Made by a program: the position numbers and the translations under genes
Notes under the pieces: generated by a model
The model's input: the letters and a program-made list of their open reading frames with translations, nothing else
What the model was told of the DNA's origin: nothing
Databases searched by the model: none
DNA from: Gentiana macrophylla
Lineage: Eukaryota > Streptophyta > Magnoliopsida > Gentianales > Gentianaceae
Reading direction: 5' to 3'
DNA length: 64,000 nt
NCBI GenBank assembly: GCA_026214975.1
Contig: CM047805.1
Location: 109,549,845 to 109,613,844 of the forward strand
Shown here: positions 9,541 through 19,562 of the stretch, one piece after another
How the letters are laid out: each line of letters starts with the position of its first letter
Position numbering within the stretch: the first letter of the stretch is position 1

Positions 9541-10593
9541 ACAATGTGGACGGGCAAACCAATGATCAAATTGTTCAAGAAGTTGAGGTATTTAGGTAAA
9601 TCCAATTATACGTTTCATTTTATTTGGATACTAATCATATGATTTTTTTTCATTTTTAGAACAACCTCGAACCCGTTCATCCCGAGGTTGTGCTATTAGA
9701 TGCTACAAATAATTTGAGACATGGGAAGACTAGTTCAAAGGCATATGTAGATCGATATGTAGAGACACGTGGAATTTATCCACCTCCCAGACCGGAAAAC
9801 ATGGTGTCATAAGAACATTGGGGCGCATATCTTCTCCATATTAAAACTCTAGAATTTAAGGTAAGATTTTTATTCTAGTACATGTGTTACATAGATTGAA
9901 TCATTATTTAGTATTACTACTCTAATCGAAAAATAACATTTTCTTGCATAAAATTCTGATCAGAACGCTCAAAACCGTGCCAAACATAAATTTTCGAATT
10001 TTCAAGGACGGAATCCTATTGCCAGACATCGATGGGCAGATGTAAGTATTAAATTTTAAATAGTTATCACTTCACTTTCTTGAATTTTAAAATCAAATAC
10101 TAACATTTTTTGAAGCTTGATCCAGTGCAAGATCCGTTGGGACGTGATCCTATCGTTATTTGGGGGCGATAATCACATGAATCCTAATGGTTCGTTCATC
10201 AACGAAGAAGCGGAGGAGAAATTCGTACGTGATATTCCTTGTATTTATATTGCAATTCAGATGTGTCTACATTTTATTTCTTAACTTACCAACAGTTTTT
10301 GTTATGTTTAGGAGAAGCTGATGGAGTGTAAACAGACGTGATTACTCATGAGTAAGAGGAACAAATCTTCAGTCTCAGACTCATGCTTCAGTAACATCAT
10401 CAATACAGAGTCGAGACAAAGAAATCAAGGAGTTGCGAAAGGCTAAAGAGCAGTTGAAGAAGAAAACAAAGCTAAACGAATGTTTTTCGGACTTGTTAGT
10501 TGCTCCGAAGAGTCGGGATCCAATCTTGTAAATGCCGATGATAATAGAGTCTTCCGATGATGATGTTGATCTCAATGACGATGATTCGTAGAC
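9541..10593 (+). pseudogene. Plant En/Spm-type transposase gene fragment (Transposase_24-like), spliced, decayed
   Basis: Exons can be read by homology and splice signals. Exon 9660-9860 (acceptor TTTTTAG, donor GTAAGA) encodes NNLEPVHPEVVLLDATNN ... GAYLLHIKTLEFK. Exon 9964-10041 (donor GTAAGT) encodes NAQNRAKHKFSNFQGRNPIA. Exon about 10114-10225 encodes LDPVQDPLGRDP and INEEAEEKF. The final exon from about 10311 starts EKLMECKQT and later reads RDKEIKELRKAKEQLKKK. The N(K)xNRxK..hxxGxxxxAR block followed by a GRDP and an EAEE block is that of PF03004. In-frame stops follow ENMVS and IVIWGR, so no intact protein is possible. Confidence 0.65.
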
Positions 10594-11160
10594 TTTTAAA
10601 AACATATATTGTGCATTATTCAATTTATGGAATTCTTTGTGTTGAATTTCAAAGATTGAATTGTTTGTGTTTGTTTTGTTTTTGGTATGGGTTTGGGATG
10701 TGTTTGGTTTGTGTTTGGAAAAAAACAAGTTTGGGTTCGGGACGTGTCGTTACATTAAATATTTTCCGCATTAAAAATTACAATATTTGAAAATTAAAAT
10801 TTGTATAAATAAAGTGATTTTTATTAATCATTATTTTTTTTATTCTATTAACTTAATAATAAATTTTATTTGATTTAAAAAAATTAATAAATGTATATTT
10901 AACGTGACGACGCGTTTGTCTCAAAAAAGAATGTCATGTCACATAAAAGTTGCCATGTCAGATCCGTTGTAAAATCAAGTCACGTCATCTGCCATGTTAG
11001 CACTTATTTAACGCGACAGCTATGTCGTCGCGGCAAATCTTCCCTTTGATTCTTGGTTCAAACGTGGCGCGACGACTATTTTAACATGACATGTAGTCTT
11101 AAACAGCGTTTGCGACGACACGTCTTTTCGTCGCCGCATTAAATGTAATTTGTTGTAGTG
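9541..11160 (+). mobile_element. CACTA (En/Spm) transposon, 3' part
   Basis: Ends at 11160 with ATTTGTTGTAGTG, the inverse of a CACTACAACAAAT terminus, which is diagnostic of CACTA elements. The last 270 bp contain many copies of GCGACGA/CGTCGC-type motifs (10906-11140), as expected of the subterminal repeats that bind the TnpA-type protein. Transposase-like exons lie upstream. The 5' end is missing; the element is cut at 9540 by copia copy B. Confidence 0.8.
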
Positions 11161-11234
11161 ATAGATGGCATTGCTAGGGAGGGATACTGTAGTGGACTAG
11201 TGATATTCCCGAGGCTATTTTTTATAGGGAAACT

Positions 11235-11584
11235 TGAAGAAATATTCCTGAGGCTATAAGAGGAGGTGCCTCATTCCCAAAACCTAGGTGATGAGGTGAG
11301 GGAAGTCCATCTCTTAATATGATGGGTTACACAATGACAAGTTCCCAATGGGGGATACTTTAACACGCCCCCTCAAATGTGGGCCTGGGCACTCTCAAGG
11401 CCAACAAATAGGTCAACACTTGCACAATAAAGGCTGGCTCTGATACCATGTGGAAAATACTAGGCCCAAACCATATAAGAGGAGGAGCATCATTCCCAAA
11501 ACCTAGGTTATGAGGTGAGGGAAGTCCATCTCTTAATATGGTGGGTTACACAATGACAAGTTCCCAATGTGGGATACTTTAACA
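11235..11584 (-). mobile_element. TRIM (terminal-repeat retrotransposon in miniature)
   Basis: Complete 350-bp unit on the minus strand: 5' LTR 11449-11584 (136 bp, TGTTAAAGTATCCC... to ...TTTTCCACA), primer site TGGTATCAGAGC (11448-11437), an 83-bp interior, a polypurine tract TTGAGGGGGCG (11376-11366), and a 3' LTR at about 11235-11365. The two LTRs share AGAGATGGACTTCCCTCACC and AACTTGTCATTGTGTAACCC. It has no coding capacity. The flanks do not give a clean 5-bp duplication. Confidence 0.85.
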
Positions 11585-11637
11585 AATGTTTGGAAAAATA
11601 TGACTGAAAAATAAACATTTGGAAAATATGCATGCTT

Positions 11638-11725
11638 CCGACGCACGAGGGCTGCACGCACGCCGCATGAGGCACGCAGGAACAATTCGCGACGCATGCG
11701 TGATGCACGCGCGCCGTATGCGTCG
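11638..11725. other. CpG-dense GC-rich island in AT-rich DNA
   Basis: About 88 bp with many CpG dinucleotides in GACGCA, GCACGC and GCGCGCC-type words, inside otherwise AT-rich sequence. No coding sense is evident; short frames here are chance frames. Confidence 0.6.
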
Positions 11726-12009
11726 AGACATATTTTTTCAAACATTTACTTTTCAGACATAGTTCTTCAAGTTTCCTTTTTTATAATGCTTGGGCAATTC
11801 CACATTATAACACTTTCGGACTATGCATTATTTGACTTGGCAATACAATAAGCCGCAGGGAAAAGCTCCTCAAACCTAGTTCAAAATGTTACGTGCCTCA
11901 AACTTTGAAAGATTCCTTAATGATCATGTTGACATAATTCACAATTAATTTGGATGTCATAAACCTTTGGTTCGCTTAATTTCATATTAATGGTCCGCAT
12001 CCATTTTTT

Positions 12010-12245
12010 TTAGATTTTTGTGCAGAAGGACAAAATTATCTAAAAATCGGGATAGAAAGAAACTGTAATTTAATAAGCGACAAAAGAATAATTATGTAAG
12101 AATAAATATGAAAGAATAAATGTGGAATAAAGTAAATATGAAGTAACAATTGTAAACACAAAGTAACATTAACACGTGAAGTAACAATTTTAAAGTAACA
12201 ATTGTGATTTTTGTTCTTTATAATCGCTGAAAATATTATTTTTCA
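12010..12245 (+). repeat. MITE-like repeat, copy 1
   Basis: Shares a run of about 230 bp with the reverse complement of 14075-14310: GGACAAAATTATC, ATCGGGATAGAA, AATATGAAGTAACAA-type words, TAACACGTGAA and GTGATTTTTGT. The two ends carry GGACAAAA and TTTTTGT(C)C, a weak terminal inverted repeat. Non-coding. Confidence 0.55.
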
Positions 12246-12747
12246 TTCTTCGCCATCCATTTATTAATTTTTTTCCTCGCGCCTTCCTTTTTTTTTTTTT
12301 GTGACTAGTGCAAACCATACATTTGAACTTTGAAGGCTGGGCCAGACCAATGCTAAAGAGGGCCTGAGACTGATTGGTCGGATGGCATTTTGATAGGTTG
12401 ATCGATCAGATGATATCGATTATTATATATAAATATATATTAAAAAATAGAAATAGAAAGACAATGTAAATCCAATATTTTAATTTTCCACCTGTGACAT
12501 GCCACTTCTTTTACATTTTTTATATATATTATCAATTCTAATTTAATTACGTGTGTGCTATTGTGACCAGGAAGTTGATAGTGTTACCACATTCAGACAC
12601 TAAAAATTTGATGTTTTTTTAATGTACATGTCGAAATATTATGCGTTTGTATTAGTATTATTTGTATTTTTTCTAATAAAAATGTATTATTGGTATTTCA
12701 AAAATGTTAAATAAAAAGGATAAATCTCATGTATTAATTGGCATTTA

Positions 12748-12800
12748 GTCCGGTGGAATTGAAAAATGGTGAAAAATGACAAATTGTCATTCCACCGGAC
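12748..12800. repeat. Perfect 12-bp-stem hairpin
   Basis: GTCCGGTGGAAT (12748-12759) and ATTCCACCGGAC (12789-12800) are exact inverted repeats separated by 29 bp of A-rich sequence. It may be the core of a tiny fold-back element. No flanking duplication was identified. Confidence 0.75.
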
Positions 12801-12879
12801 AATTATGCATTTCTTACGTTTTTTGTTTTAGTTGATTTTTTTTAGGGGGAAGGGGCCAGAAAGAAAAAAGAATCATAAA

Positions 12880-13215
12880 TGGGGATAGAATGATGTTACT
12901 ACATTTTATGTGATTATAAAAGACAAATTCATTATAAATGGACAAAAATACCCTTTTACACATTAAACACGTAGAATGCTAGATAGAATGTAGTAACAAA
13001 AAAAAAAGACAAGTAAGAATAAATTGTAAAACGTAGTAACATCCAATGAAAAAAGTAGTGTAAACCAATAAACAAGTCGTAATAAAACCAAAAAAAAGTA
13101 GAATAAAATTCATAAAATGTTGTAACGCCAATAAACAAGTAAAGAATATCCCATAAAATAGATAAAGTTACATCAAAAAATGTAGTAACGGTAAAAAAAA
13201 TTAATAGTAACAACC
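12880..13215. repeat. Degenerate GTAGTAAC-motif cluster
   Basis: Six or more spaced occurrences of (A)TGTAGTAAC-like words: inverted at 12894, then about 12980, 13033, 13117, 13180 and 13204. They sit in AT-rich DNA that shares AAAAGACAAATT and GGACAAAAATA words with the MITE-like repeats on either side. Non-coding. Confidence 0.4.
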
Positions 13216-13254
13216 CTAAACCTTAAACATTTTCAAAAAAAATCAATGAATCAA

Positions 13255-13390
13255 CCGGATTTTTTTCACTCAGGCGGATTTTTGATCGGAGCGTGAAGCA
13301 GCAGCCGGATTTTTTAAGCCGGATTTGATCGGATTTTTGATCGTATTTTTGCAGTTGATCGGATTTTTGATCGGATATTTGCAGCAGACC
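13255..13390. repeat. Degenerate GATCGGATTTTT repeats
   Basis: The words GATCGGATTTTT, GCCGGATTTT and GATCGTATTTTT recur about eight times. The short minus-strand frame across them (KSDQLQKYDQKSDQIRLKKSG) is a by-product of the repeat. Confidence 0.7.
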
Positions 13391-13499
13391 TCCACTTTTT
13401 TGTCCTTTTAAACCACTCTCCCTTTTTTTAATAGTGGATTTGTTTGACATTAAAAAAGTTAGTAGATTATTTTAGCGGATTTGTTTGATAGTGAAATTA

Positions 13500-13590
13500 A
13501 AGTCGTTAAATTTGACAAGGTAATTTCGTCCTTTCAAATGTCGTTAAATTTGACAAGGGTAAATTTGACAAAGGTAATTTAGTGGATTAT
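13500..13590 (+). repeat. Short local duplication
   Basis: GTCGTTAAATTTGACAAGG occurs at about 13503 and 13541, with a third partial copy (TAAATTTGACAAAGGTAATTT) at 13560. Non-coding AT-rich sequence surrounds it. Confidence 0.7.
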
Positions 13591-14074
13591 TTCAAATGTC
13601 TACTGTTGTCGCTCCCCTCTTGAACATCGCCGTGGTAGATTGAAAGATGATGAAATCTGAAGGAATGTGAATTTGGGAGTTTTTTTTTTATACGGCAAAG
13701 GAATCTTGCAAATGTTGATATCAAGCTGTAATCATAGTCAAAAGTGTGTTCCAGATAGTTAATTTTAAAACTTTTATTTATTATTAAGAACTTCAAAAAT
13801 CTCTGTCATTATATAAGAATAGTGACCAGTGCTACAAAACAAGAAAATGTAATAGGCTTCTTCGTCTTTCTCTTTAATGAAAAAGACGAATTAAATCTTC
13901 CCACTAGTCAAAAAAGACTGGTGAAAGAACGACCGGAAAAAGATTAAAGAATACATTGCCTAAGCTATACCTCACTCAATTAATTCCAACTTACTGTCAG
14001 ATAGTTATTTTTAGGGAAATGGTCACGAGCGACAAAAATAACAATAAATTGAAATAGGAAGACAAAAGAATATA

Positions 14075-14310
14075 TTCACGATTATAAGGGACAAAAATCA
14101 CAATTATTACTTTAAAATTCATTATTTCACGTGTTATCGTTCTTTGTGTTTTACAATTCATTCTTCATATTTACTCTATTCCATATTTATTACTTCATAT
14201 TTGTTACTTCATAATTTTTACTTTTGTCCTTATTAAATTATAGTTTCCTTCTATCCCGATTTTTTTGATAATTTTGTCATTCTGAACAAAAATCTAGTTA
14301 TTTTTATTGT
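14075..14310 (-). repeat. MITE-like repeat, copy 2 (inverted relative to copy 1)
   Basis: Reverse-complement partner of 12010-12245, about 1.8 kb apart. The pair brackets 12250-14070, which contains the hairpin and the motif clusters. Similarity is moderate with scattered indels, so the copies are old. Confidence 0.55.
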
Positions 14311-14442
14311 CAATGTTTTGTGAATAATCCAGATAAAATATTATAAATGACATATTTTGTGATCATTGTTAGGTGATTATGCATGTCTTTAATGCACAAC
14401 ATGGCTATGTTTGACTGTTGCATTGAATAATTATATTAATTA

Positions 14443-14721
14443 CTCCATCTGTTACTTATTATCTGTCGTATTTGAGAAAACCCAAAAATTAAGAAAATAA
14501 GTAATTGCATTGACTTTCATTATAAAATACTAAAAAAATCTTGAAAAGAGTAGGGGTGTATTGAATATGAAAGATTGATAGGTTGAATGAGCCTAGAAAG
14601 TTGAAAAGTAATATTGAAAAAAGAAAAGAGAATTAAAATATGTATTAGAAATCTAACTACGACAGATAAAAAAGAATTTTTGATTTTGACAACTGTGACG
14701 GTTAAATAGGAACGGAGGGAG
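14443..14721. mobile_element. Stowaway MITE (Tc1/mariner group)
   Basis: The termini are CTCCATCTGTTACTTATTATC and the inverse of GTTAAATAGGAACGGAGGGAG, flanked by TA on both sides (14441-14442 and 14722-14723). The CTCC-type ends, TA target duplication and 279-bp size identify Stowaway. CTGTCG (14464-14469) and CGACAG (14662-14667) form an inner inverted repeat. No coding capacity. Confidence 0.88.
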
Positions 14722-15049
14722 TACACAAGGATGTATGCAATAATTATTCTCTTTCATTAGTGTGTCCTCTAATGTGGTGTTTCATTTGTCCAAACTTACA
14801 TAACCATTAATTTAAACAAGTAATTAGCCGAATGGAGCACTTCACATATTATCACCGTTTGTGCACAACAAGCAAGAGAGGAGTTACGGACCGGTGATCA
14901 ACAGAAAATGGTTTTCAAGAGGATGTCAAAATCGAAGGAGAGCAATACAAAATGAGTCCCGCTCAGTTTTGTAGGGGTAATCGGCCATGTTGCTAAAATC
15001 GTCTAGTGGAATACATAGGCACAAGAAGAAATCATCCATCAAGCCTTGT

Positions 15050-15650
15050 CAAGATTAATATTATATAATTCTATCGCGGACACCGAGTGGATAATGGATA
15101 CTGAGGGCATCAAGCAAGATGACAGTAATTCTTCTCTTCTCCACAACCTTCATAACTATACAGACGAGAATATGTAATAATAGGCAATAGAGGCGCACTT
15201 AAAATACATAGCATTGGAGATCCACATATTCATCATAATTCTAAAACACTAATCGTCAAGAATGTCCTTCTGGTGCCCTAAATGAAAAAGAACTTAATTT
15301 CAGTAAATCAACTTACTAACCAATTTTCTGCAATTTGTGTGTTTACTGACTATGATTTCACTCTTAAGGAAAGGACAACATGACAGGTACTCTTGAATGG
15401 AGAATCCAGAAGGGATCTCTATGTAATCTCAAGCAAATTGGAGGCACAAGTTTCACAAACGGTCAAGCCCTGCACAACATAATTATGGCACCAGAGGCTA
15501 GGCCACATTGAATTTCCCACTGTTTTTCTTTTAAAAAATAAAGGCCTCATTGAGGTCATAGGCAAAAATAAGCAAGAACATTTATGTGAAAGCTTCCAAC
15601 TTGGCAAGCTTAGTAAACTTCCTTTAATCGGTTTGAGCAGTCGATTCTCG
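15050..15650 (+). pseudogene. Copia protease remnant and GAG-pre-integrase domain (Ale-like)
   Basis: The former active-site region is unrecognisable, but IGDPHIHHNSKTLIVKNVLLVP (about 15203-15270) and LISVNQLTNQFSAICVF match the stretch between protease and pre-integrase in copia Pol. WHQRLGHIEFPTVF (about 15488-15530) is the histidine part of the pre-integrase HHCC zinc finger. Multiple stops and shifts. Confidence 0.65.
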
Positions 15651-16250
15651 TACTTTTAGGTTAATTCATTGTGACTTATAAGGCCCGCCACACTTGAATC
15701 TTTAAGCAAATTTCAGATTATGTGAGCATTGTTGATGATTTTACTAAATATGTTTGGATAATTCCATCAAAACATAAAAATCAATTTTTTTATGTCTTTA
15801 TAACTTTGAAGAGTATGTGTTAAGGCAGTTTTAACAGCACATTCGGAAACTTCATACTGAGATGGAGGAGGTGAATTTGTTAACACCAAACTTACAACAC
15901 ATCTCCACAAACAAGGCATTGTTCACCTAATTTCATGTCCTCACACACCCCAACAAATTGGGATAGTTGAGAGAAGGCATGAGAACCATTAGAGAACTAG
16001 GCCTTACTATGCTCTTTTCATAGTGGGGCCCCTTTACATCTGTAGGTGTAAGCCTTTTCCACAACTGTACATGTCTTAAATAGGGTTCCTCCGCCTTAAG
16101 TCTCGAATCACCATACTTTGCCCTACACCACAAGCATCCCGACTATAATTATCCTACACTGGGATTCCAAGAAACATAAATTTGATCCCAAAACCCTACC
16201 TTGTGGTCTTTGTGGGGTACAATAATCAACACAAGGGCATAAATGTAATC
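15650..16250 (+). pseudogene. Copia integrase core, decayed (Ale-like)
   Basis: Readable words are SIVDDFTKYVWIIPSKHK (second catalytic Asp region, about 15725-15780), GGGEFVNTKLTTHLHKQGI (about 15860-15925), and the segment SCPHTPQQIGIVERRHRTIRELG (about 15935-16005) around the usual HTPQQNGVAERKHRHI motif with the catalytic Glu. Frames change repeatedly. Integrase would insert element DNA into the host chromosome. Confidence 0.7.
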
Positions 16251-16849
16251 ACCCCACTTCTAAAAATTCTTTATCTCTAGACATGTAATTTTGATGAGAC
16301 TGTCCTTCCTTACAAAACCAGTTCCTCTTCCATTAACAAATCCTATGTCCTCAACATCTTTGATTCCTGGCTTCCACGCTCCACACATATCCCTCCTGCC
16401 CCTCAGATTAATGATACTTTCCCAAAGACTTACCCTACCCGAGCACGACCAGATCCTATACCAGAACCTCATACAGATATATCTGACTCACCCATTTTTG
16501 TCTCTCTCTCTCCCTCTCTTAGACACTCCATTTGACACTCAATCTTCACCCACCATATCCTATGCCTCTGCCTCACCTCCTTCCACACCAACACACACAA
16601 ATGTTGTGCATGATGCTACTGCTATTCCTCCAGAACATGATAGTCTTGCTTATAACCACAACTCTGAAGCCTTCCCAGAACATGCCATAACCACAGCTCA
16701 TCCTATGACAGCTAGGGCTCAACATGGGATCATCAAACAAAAATCTAATTATGCCCTTACAGTATCCTATTCTTCCATCCCAAAGGAACCTAAACTGTCA
16801 AGAAATCCCTAAAGCACGAAGGCTGGAAATCTGCTATACATGAGGAACT

Positions 16850-17500
16850 TCATGCCCTTGCCAAAAACCAGGCATGGCACCTTGTTCCTATGACTCCTCA
16901 CATGCATGTAATAGGCTCCAAGTGGGGTTTTAAGGCTAAACTCAAACCAGATGGCACCTTAGACAGACTAAAGGTCAGGTTAGTAGCTAAGGGATATAGT
17001 CAGATAGATGGCCTTGACTACACAGAAACATACTCTCCTGTTGTCAAACCTAGCACCATTAGAATGCTTCACAGTATTGCTCTAGCAAATGAGTGGCCCA
17101 TCAAGCAGCTAGATCTAAAGAATGCTTTTTTACATGGTCACATCTCATAATGCCTCCACGTGGAGCAGCCCCGGAGTATGATTGATCCCTATCCCAACTA
17201 TGTGTGCAAGTTGGACAAGGCACTATATGGTCTCAAATAGCCCCTTAGGGCATGATTTGATAGATTCAGTGCCTTCCTCTTAAATTATGGCTTTGTATAC
17301 GGTTTGTTAGATCCATCTTTATTCTATTATCACACTAATCATGACACCCTAGTGCTTTTTCTTTATGAGGATGATATGCTCCTTACATGTTCCAATGCAC
17401 AGTTACTTAACTCTCTGGTGCAAGTTCTCAGTGTTGAGTTAGCCCTGAAAGACCTTGGCCATGTCCATCATTTCCTAAGGGTTCAAATACAGTAGACGAC
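16850..17500 (+). pseudogene. Copia reverse transcriptase (Ale-like)
   Basis: Open from 16890 to 17150 (VIGSKWGFKAKLKPDGTLDR, LVAKGYSQIDGLDYTETYSP), then stops. ALYGLK-stop-PLRA at 17223-17252 shows a TAG at 17238-17240 where copia RTs have CAG (GLKQAPRAW). The catalytic box reads YEDD (17364-17375) instead of YVDD. The enzyme would copy element RNA into DNA; the stops and the altered box show it is dead. Confidence 0.85.
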
Positions 17501-17589
17501 ATTAGGACTTCACTTGCACCAGGCCCATTATGCTACCACTATACAAGAAAGAGATAGTATGACAGACTGCAAACCAATCAACACACCCA

Positions 17590-18315
17590 TGGCAACTAAG
17601 GTCGTACAGCAGATGCAGATTCTCCACTCATAGCAGATGTCTCATACTATAGAAGCCTCATTGGTGCACTTCAATATTTGACATTCACTAGGCCGGATAT
17701 CTCATTCTCAGTCAATCATCTTTCTCAGTTCATGCAAGCACCTACCTTGGCTCGTCTGCAATATGTTCACAGACTGCTCAGATATATAAAAGGCACAGTC
17801 ACTCTGGGCATTTCCCTCAAGGCTTCCCAAAAAATCCACCTTTCTGCATTCTTAGATGCAGATTGGGCTGGCTGTGAGATTACCAGAAGATCGGTCACTT
17901 GCTACAACACCTTTCTTGGCCCTAATCTTATCTCTTGGTGTGCCAAGAAGCAACCTACTATCTCCAGATCCAGCACATAAGCAGAGTACAGAGCTATGGC
18001 ACACATATCAGCTGAACTCACTTGTCTAACCTATATTCTCAAGGAACAGCACATTTCACTCCCGTCCATACCTACTCTATATTGTGATAACTAAAGTCCC
18101 TATATATGACTATCAACTCAGTCTTCCATGCTCGCAGTAATCACATAGAATTAGACTATCATTATGTCAGGGAGCAGGTGGCTTACAAACTCCTAGTCAC
18201 TATGCATATATCAGCTCAAGATCAAATGACAGATATTTTTACTAAACCACTGCCCAAACTCTTTTTCAGTCAGTTAAGGCCTAAACTCGGCTTGGTCTTC
18301 AGCCCTTGCCTCGTT
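17590..18315 (+). pseudogene. Copia RNase H (Ale-like)
   Basis: RPDISFSVNHLSQFMQAPTL (17690-17749) is followed by LDADWAGCEITRRSVTCYNTFLG and SWCAKKQPTISRSST (to 17980). Then AEYRAMAHISAEL, LYCDN (after which an in-frame TAA replaces a sense codon) and the C-terminal DIFTKPLP block appear. The catalytic Asp and Glu words are present but frames are broken at 17980, 18094 and elsewhere. Confidence 0.8.
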
Positions 18316-18780
18316 TGAGGGACACTACAAAATTCCATAGATAAATGAGCAATTTCAAACTCAGAATTATCAAGATACTGCCTTCATCCGATTCACACTC
18401 AAATCCCAAGTCAACTACTCAAAGAGAGATTGGATAAATCAATGAAAAACTCAAATAAAGATAAAGTAATACCTAGTGGTCAAGGAGAGATAAGGATTGA
18501 GGTGTATAAGGTGTTTGGGCACAATCAAACTCCATGAGAGAGACAGATCGAAGCTGGTATCTACGAAGAGGCAAAGAGTCCAAGATCTCACCGATTCCCT
18601 CATGATATGGTTCAATTTTTTGTGTTTAATGATAAAGTGTTTATCCTTTTTTAAATTAATCAAAACCCTAGAAGACATATTATAAATTGTAATGTTCTGA
18701 GAGCAAGATAGAGCAACTCAAATAATAAAATTTTTTGTTTCAATTTCATACACTGTTCTTGTGTTTCTTCAAAGTTAACA
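18316..18780 (+). repeat. Putative 3' LTR of the Ale-like copia
   Basis: Starts TGAGGGACACTAC directly after the last codons of RNase H and ends TTCAAAGTTAACA, giving TG...CA borders. AATAATAAAA at 18721-18730 could be a polyadenylation signal. There is no second copy in the window to confirm the borders. Confidence 0.35.
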
Positions 18781-18842
18781 TTTCAGCTTTTGAATTTCCT
18801 CTTCGATTTGATATATTTTAGAGCTTTGTATTGAGGAACCAC

Positions 18843-18848
<6 letters not shown>

Positions 18849-18902
<54 letters not shown>
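18849..18902. repeat. (TA)n microsatellite
   Basis: An uninterrupted run of about 27 TA units. It continues in kind on the far side of the Helitron (TATATATATG at 21884-21893), so it appears to be the Helitron's target site. Confidence 0.95.
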
Positions 18903-18905
<3 letters not shown>

Positions 18906-19562
18906 TCTAAAAGTGTGAGTGTGTTCCTCAAAAAGTGTTTCTCCTTAATTTAAATTAATTAATAATTATTAAAATAATACCATAAAACCGAAATATATAA
19001 TAAATTAAAAATAAAAACGAAATAAAATATTAAAAATCAATCAAGATCCTTGATTAATCTATCTACAAATACAAATCCGAAATAAAATTTAAAAAAATCA
19101 ATCATGATCTTTAAACAAATCTCTATCTCTACTATTCTAAAAGTGTGAGTGTGTTCCAAAAAGTGTTTCTCTCCAAAAAGTGCTTCTCCTTAATTTAAAT
19201 TAATTAATAATTATTAAAATAATACCATAAAACATAAATATAATAAATCTCTATCTCTACTATTCTAAAAGTGTGAGTGTGTTTTCCCCAAAAAGTGTTT
19301 CTCCCCGAAAAAGTGTTTCTCCTTAATTTAAATTAATTAATAATTATTAAAATAATACCATAGAATTGAAATATAATAAATTAAAAATAAAAAATCTCTA
19401 TCTCTACTATTCTAAAATTATGAGTGTGTTTCCCCAAAAAAGTGCTTCTCCCCAAATAGTGTTTCTCCTTAATTTAAAGTAATTAATAATTATTAAAATA
19501 ATACCATAAAACTGAAATATAATAAATTAAAAATAAAAAAACGAAATAAAATTTTAACACCT
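18903..19562 (+). repeat. Tandem array of Helitron 5'-end units
   Basis: Four direct copies start at about 18903, 19120, 19248 and 19395. Each has TTCTAAAAGTGTGAGTGTGTT (the last with a mutated middle), AGTGTTTCTCC, then TTAATTTAAATTAATTAATA and AAAATAATACCATA. The last three begin TCTCTATCTCTACTATTCTA, probably the true Helitron 5' terminus. Lengths differ (about 217, 128, 147 and 168 bp) because of internal indels. Confidence 0.85.

Larger units (their letters stand above)
11213..11800. repeat. Inverted-repeat unit enclosing the TRIM and a CpG-dense stretch
   Basis: GGGAAACTTGAAGAA (11227-11241) recurs inverted at about 11765-11782 (TTCTTCAAGTTTCC). Inside, AAATGTTTGGAAAAATATG (from 11585) pairs with CATATTTTTTCAAACATTT (11729-11747). 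This looks like a fold-back MITE into which the TRIM inserted, but I could not define termini with a target duplication. Confidence 0.35.
14880..18780 (+). mobile_element. Ale/Retrofit-like Ty1/copia element, 5'-truncated and decayed
   Basis: Copia pol homology runs in order (protease flank, GAG-pre-integrase, integrase, RT, RNase H) with many frameshifts, then a putative 3' LTR. RT words such as PDGTLDRLKVRLVAKGYSQ, EWPIKQLDLKNAFLHGHIS and the C-terminal DIFTKPLPKLFFSQLRPKLG are those of the Ale/Retrofit lineage, not the Tnt1-like lineage seen elsewhere here. I could not find the 5' LTR or gag start; sequence before about 15050 is too decayed to read. Confidence 0.8.

Noticed and set aside
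3382..9545. Single insertion event for the copia A/B palindrome
   Set aside because: The outer 5-bp flanks (ATTTG and ACAAT) do not match, and the LTRs of the two halves are clearly diverged. One event is not supported.
16291..16812. 173-codon frame as an independent gene
   Set aside because: It lies between integrase and RT of the Ale-like copia and ends in the conserved GIIKQKSNYALTV lead-in to RT. It is polyprotein linker.
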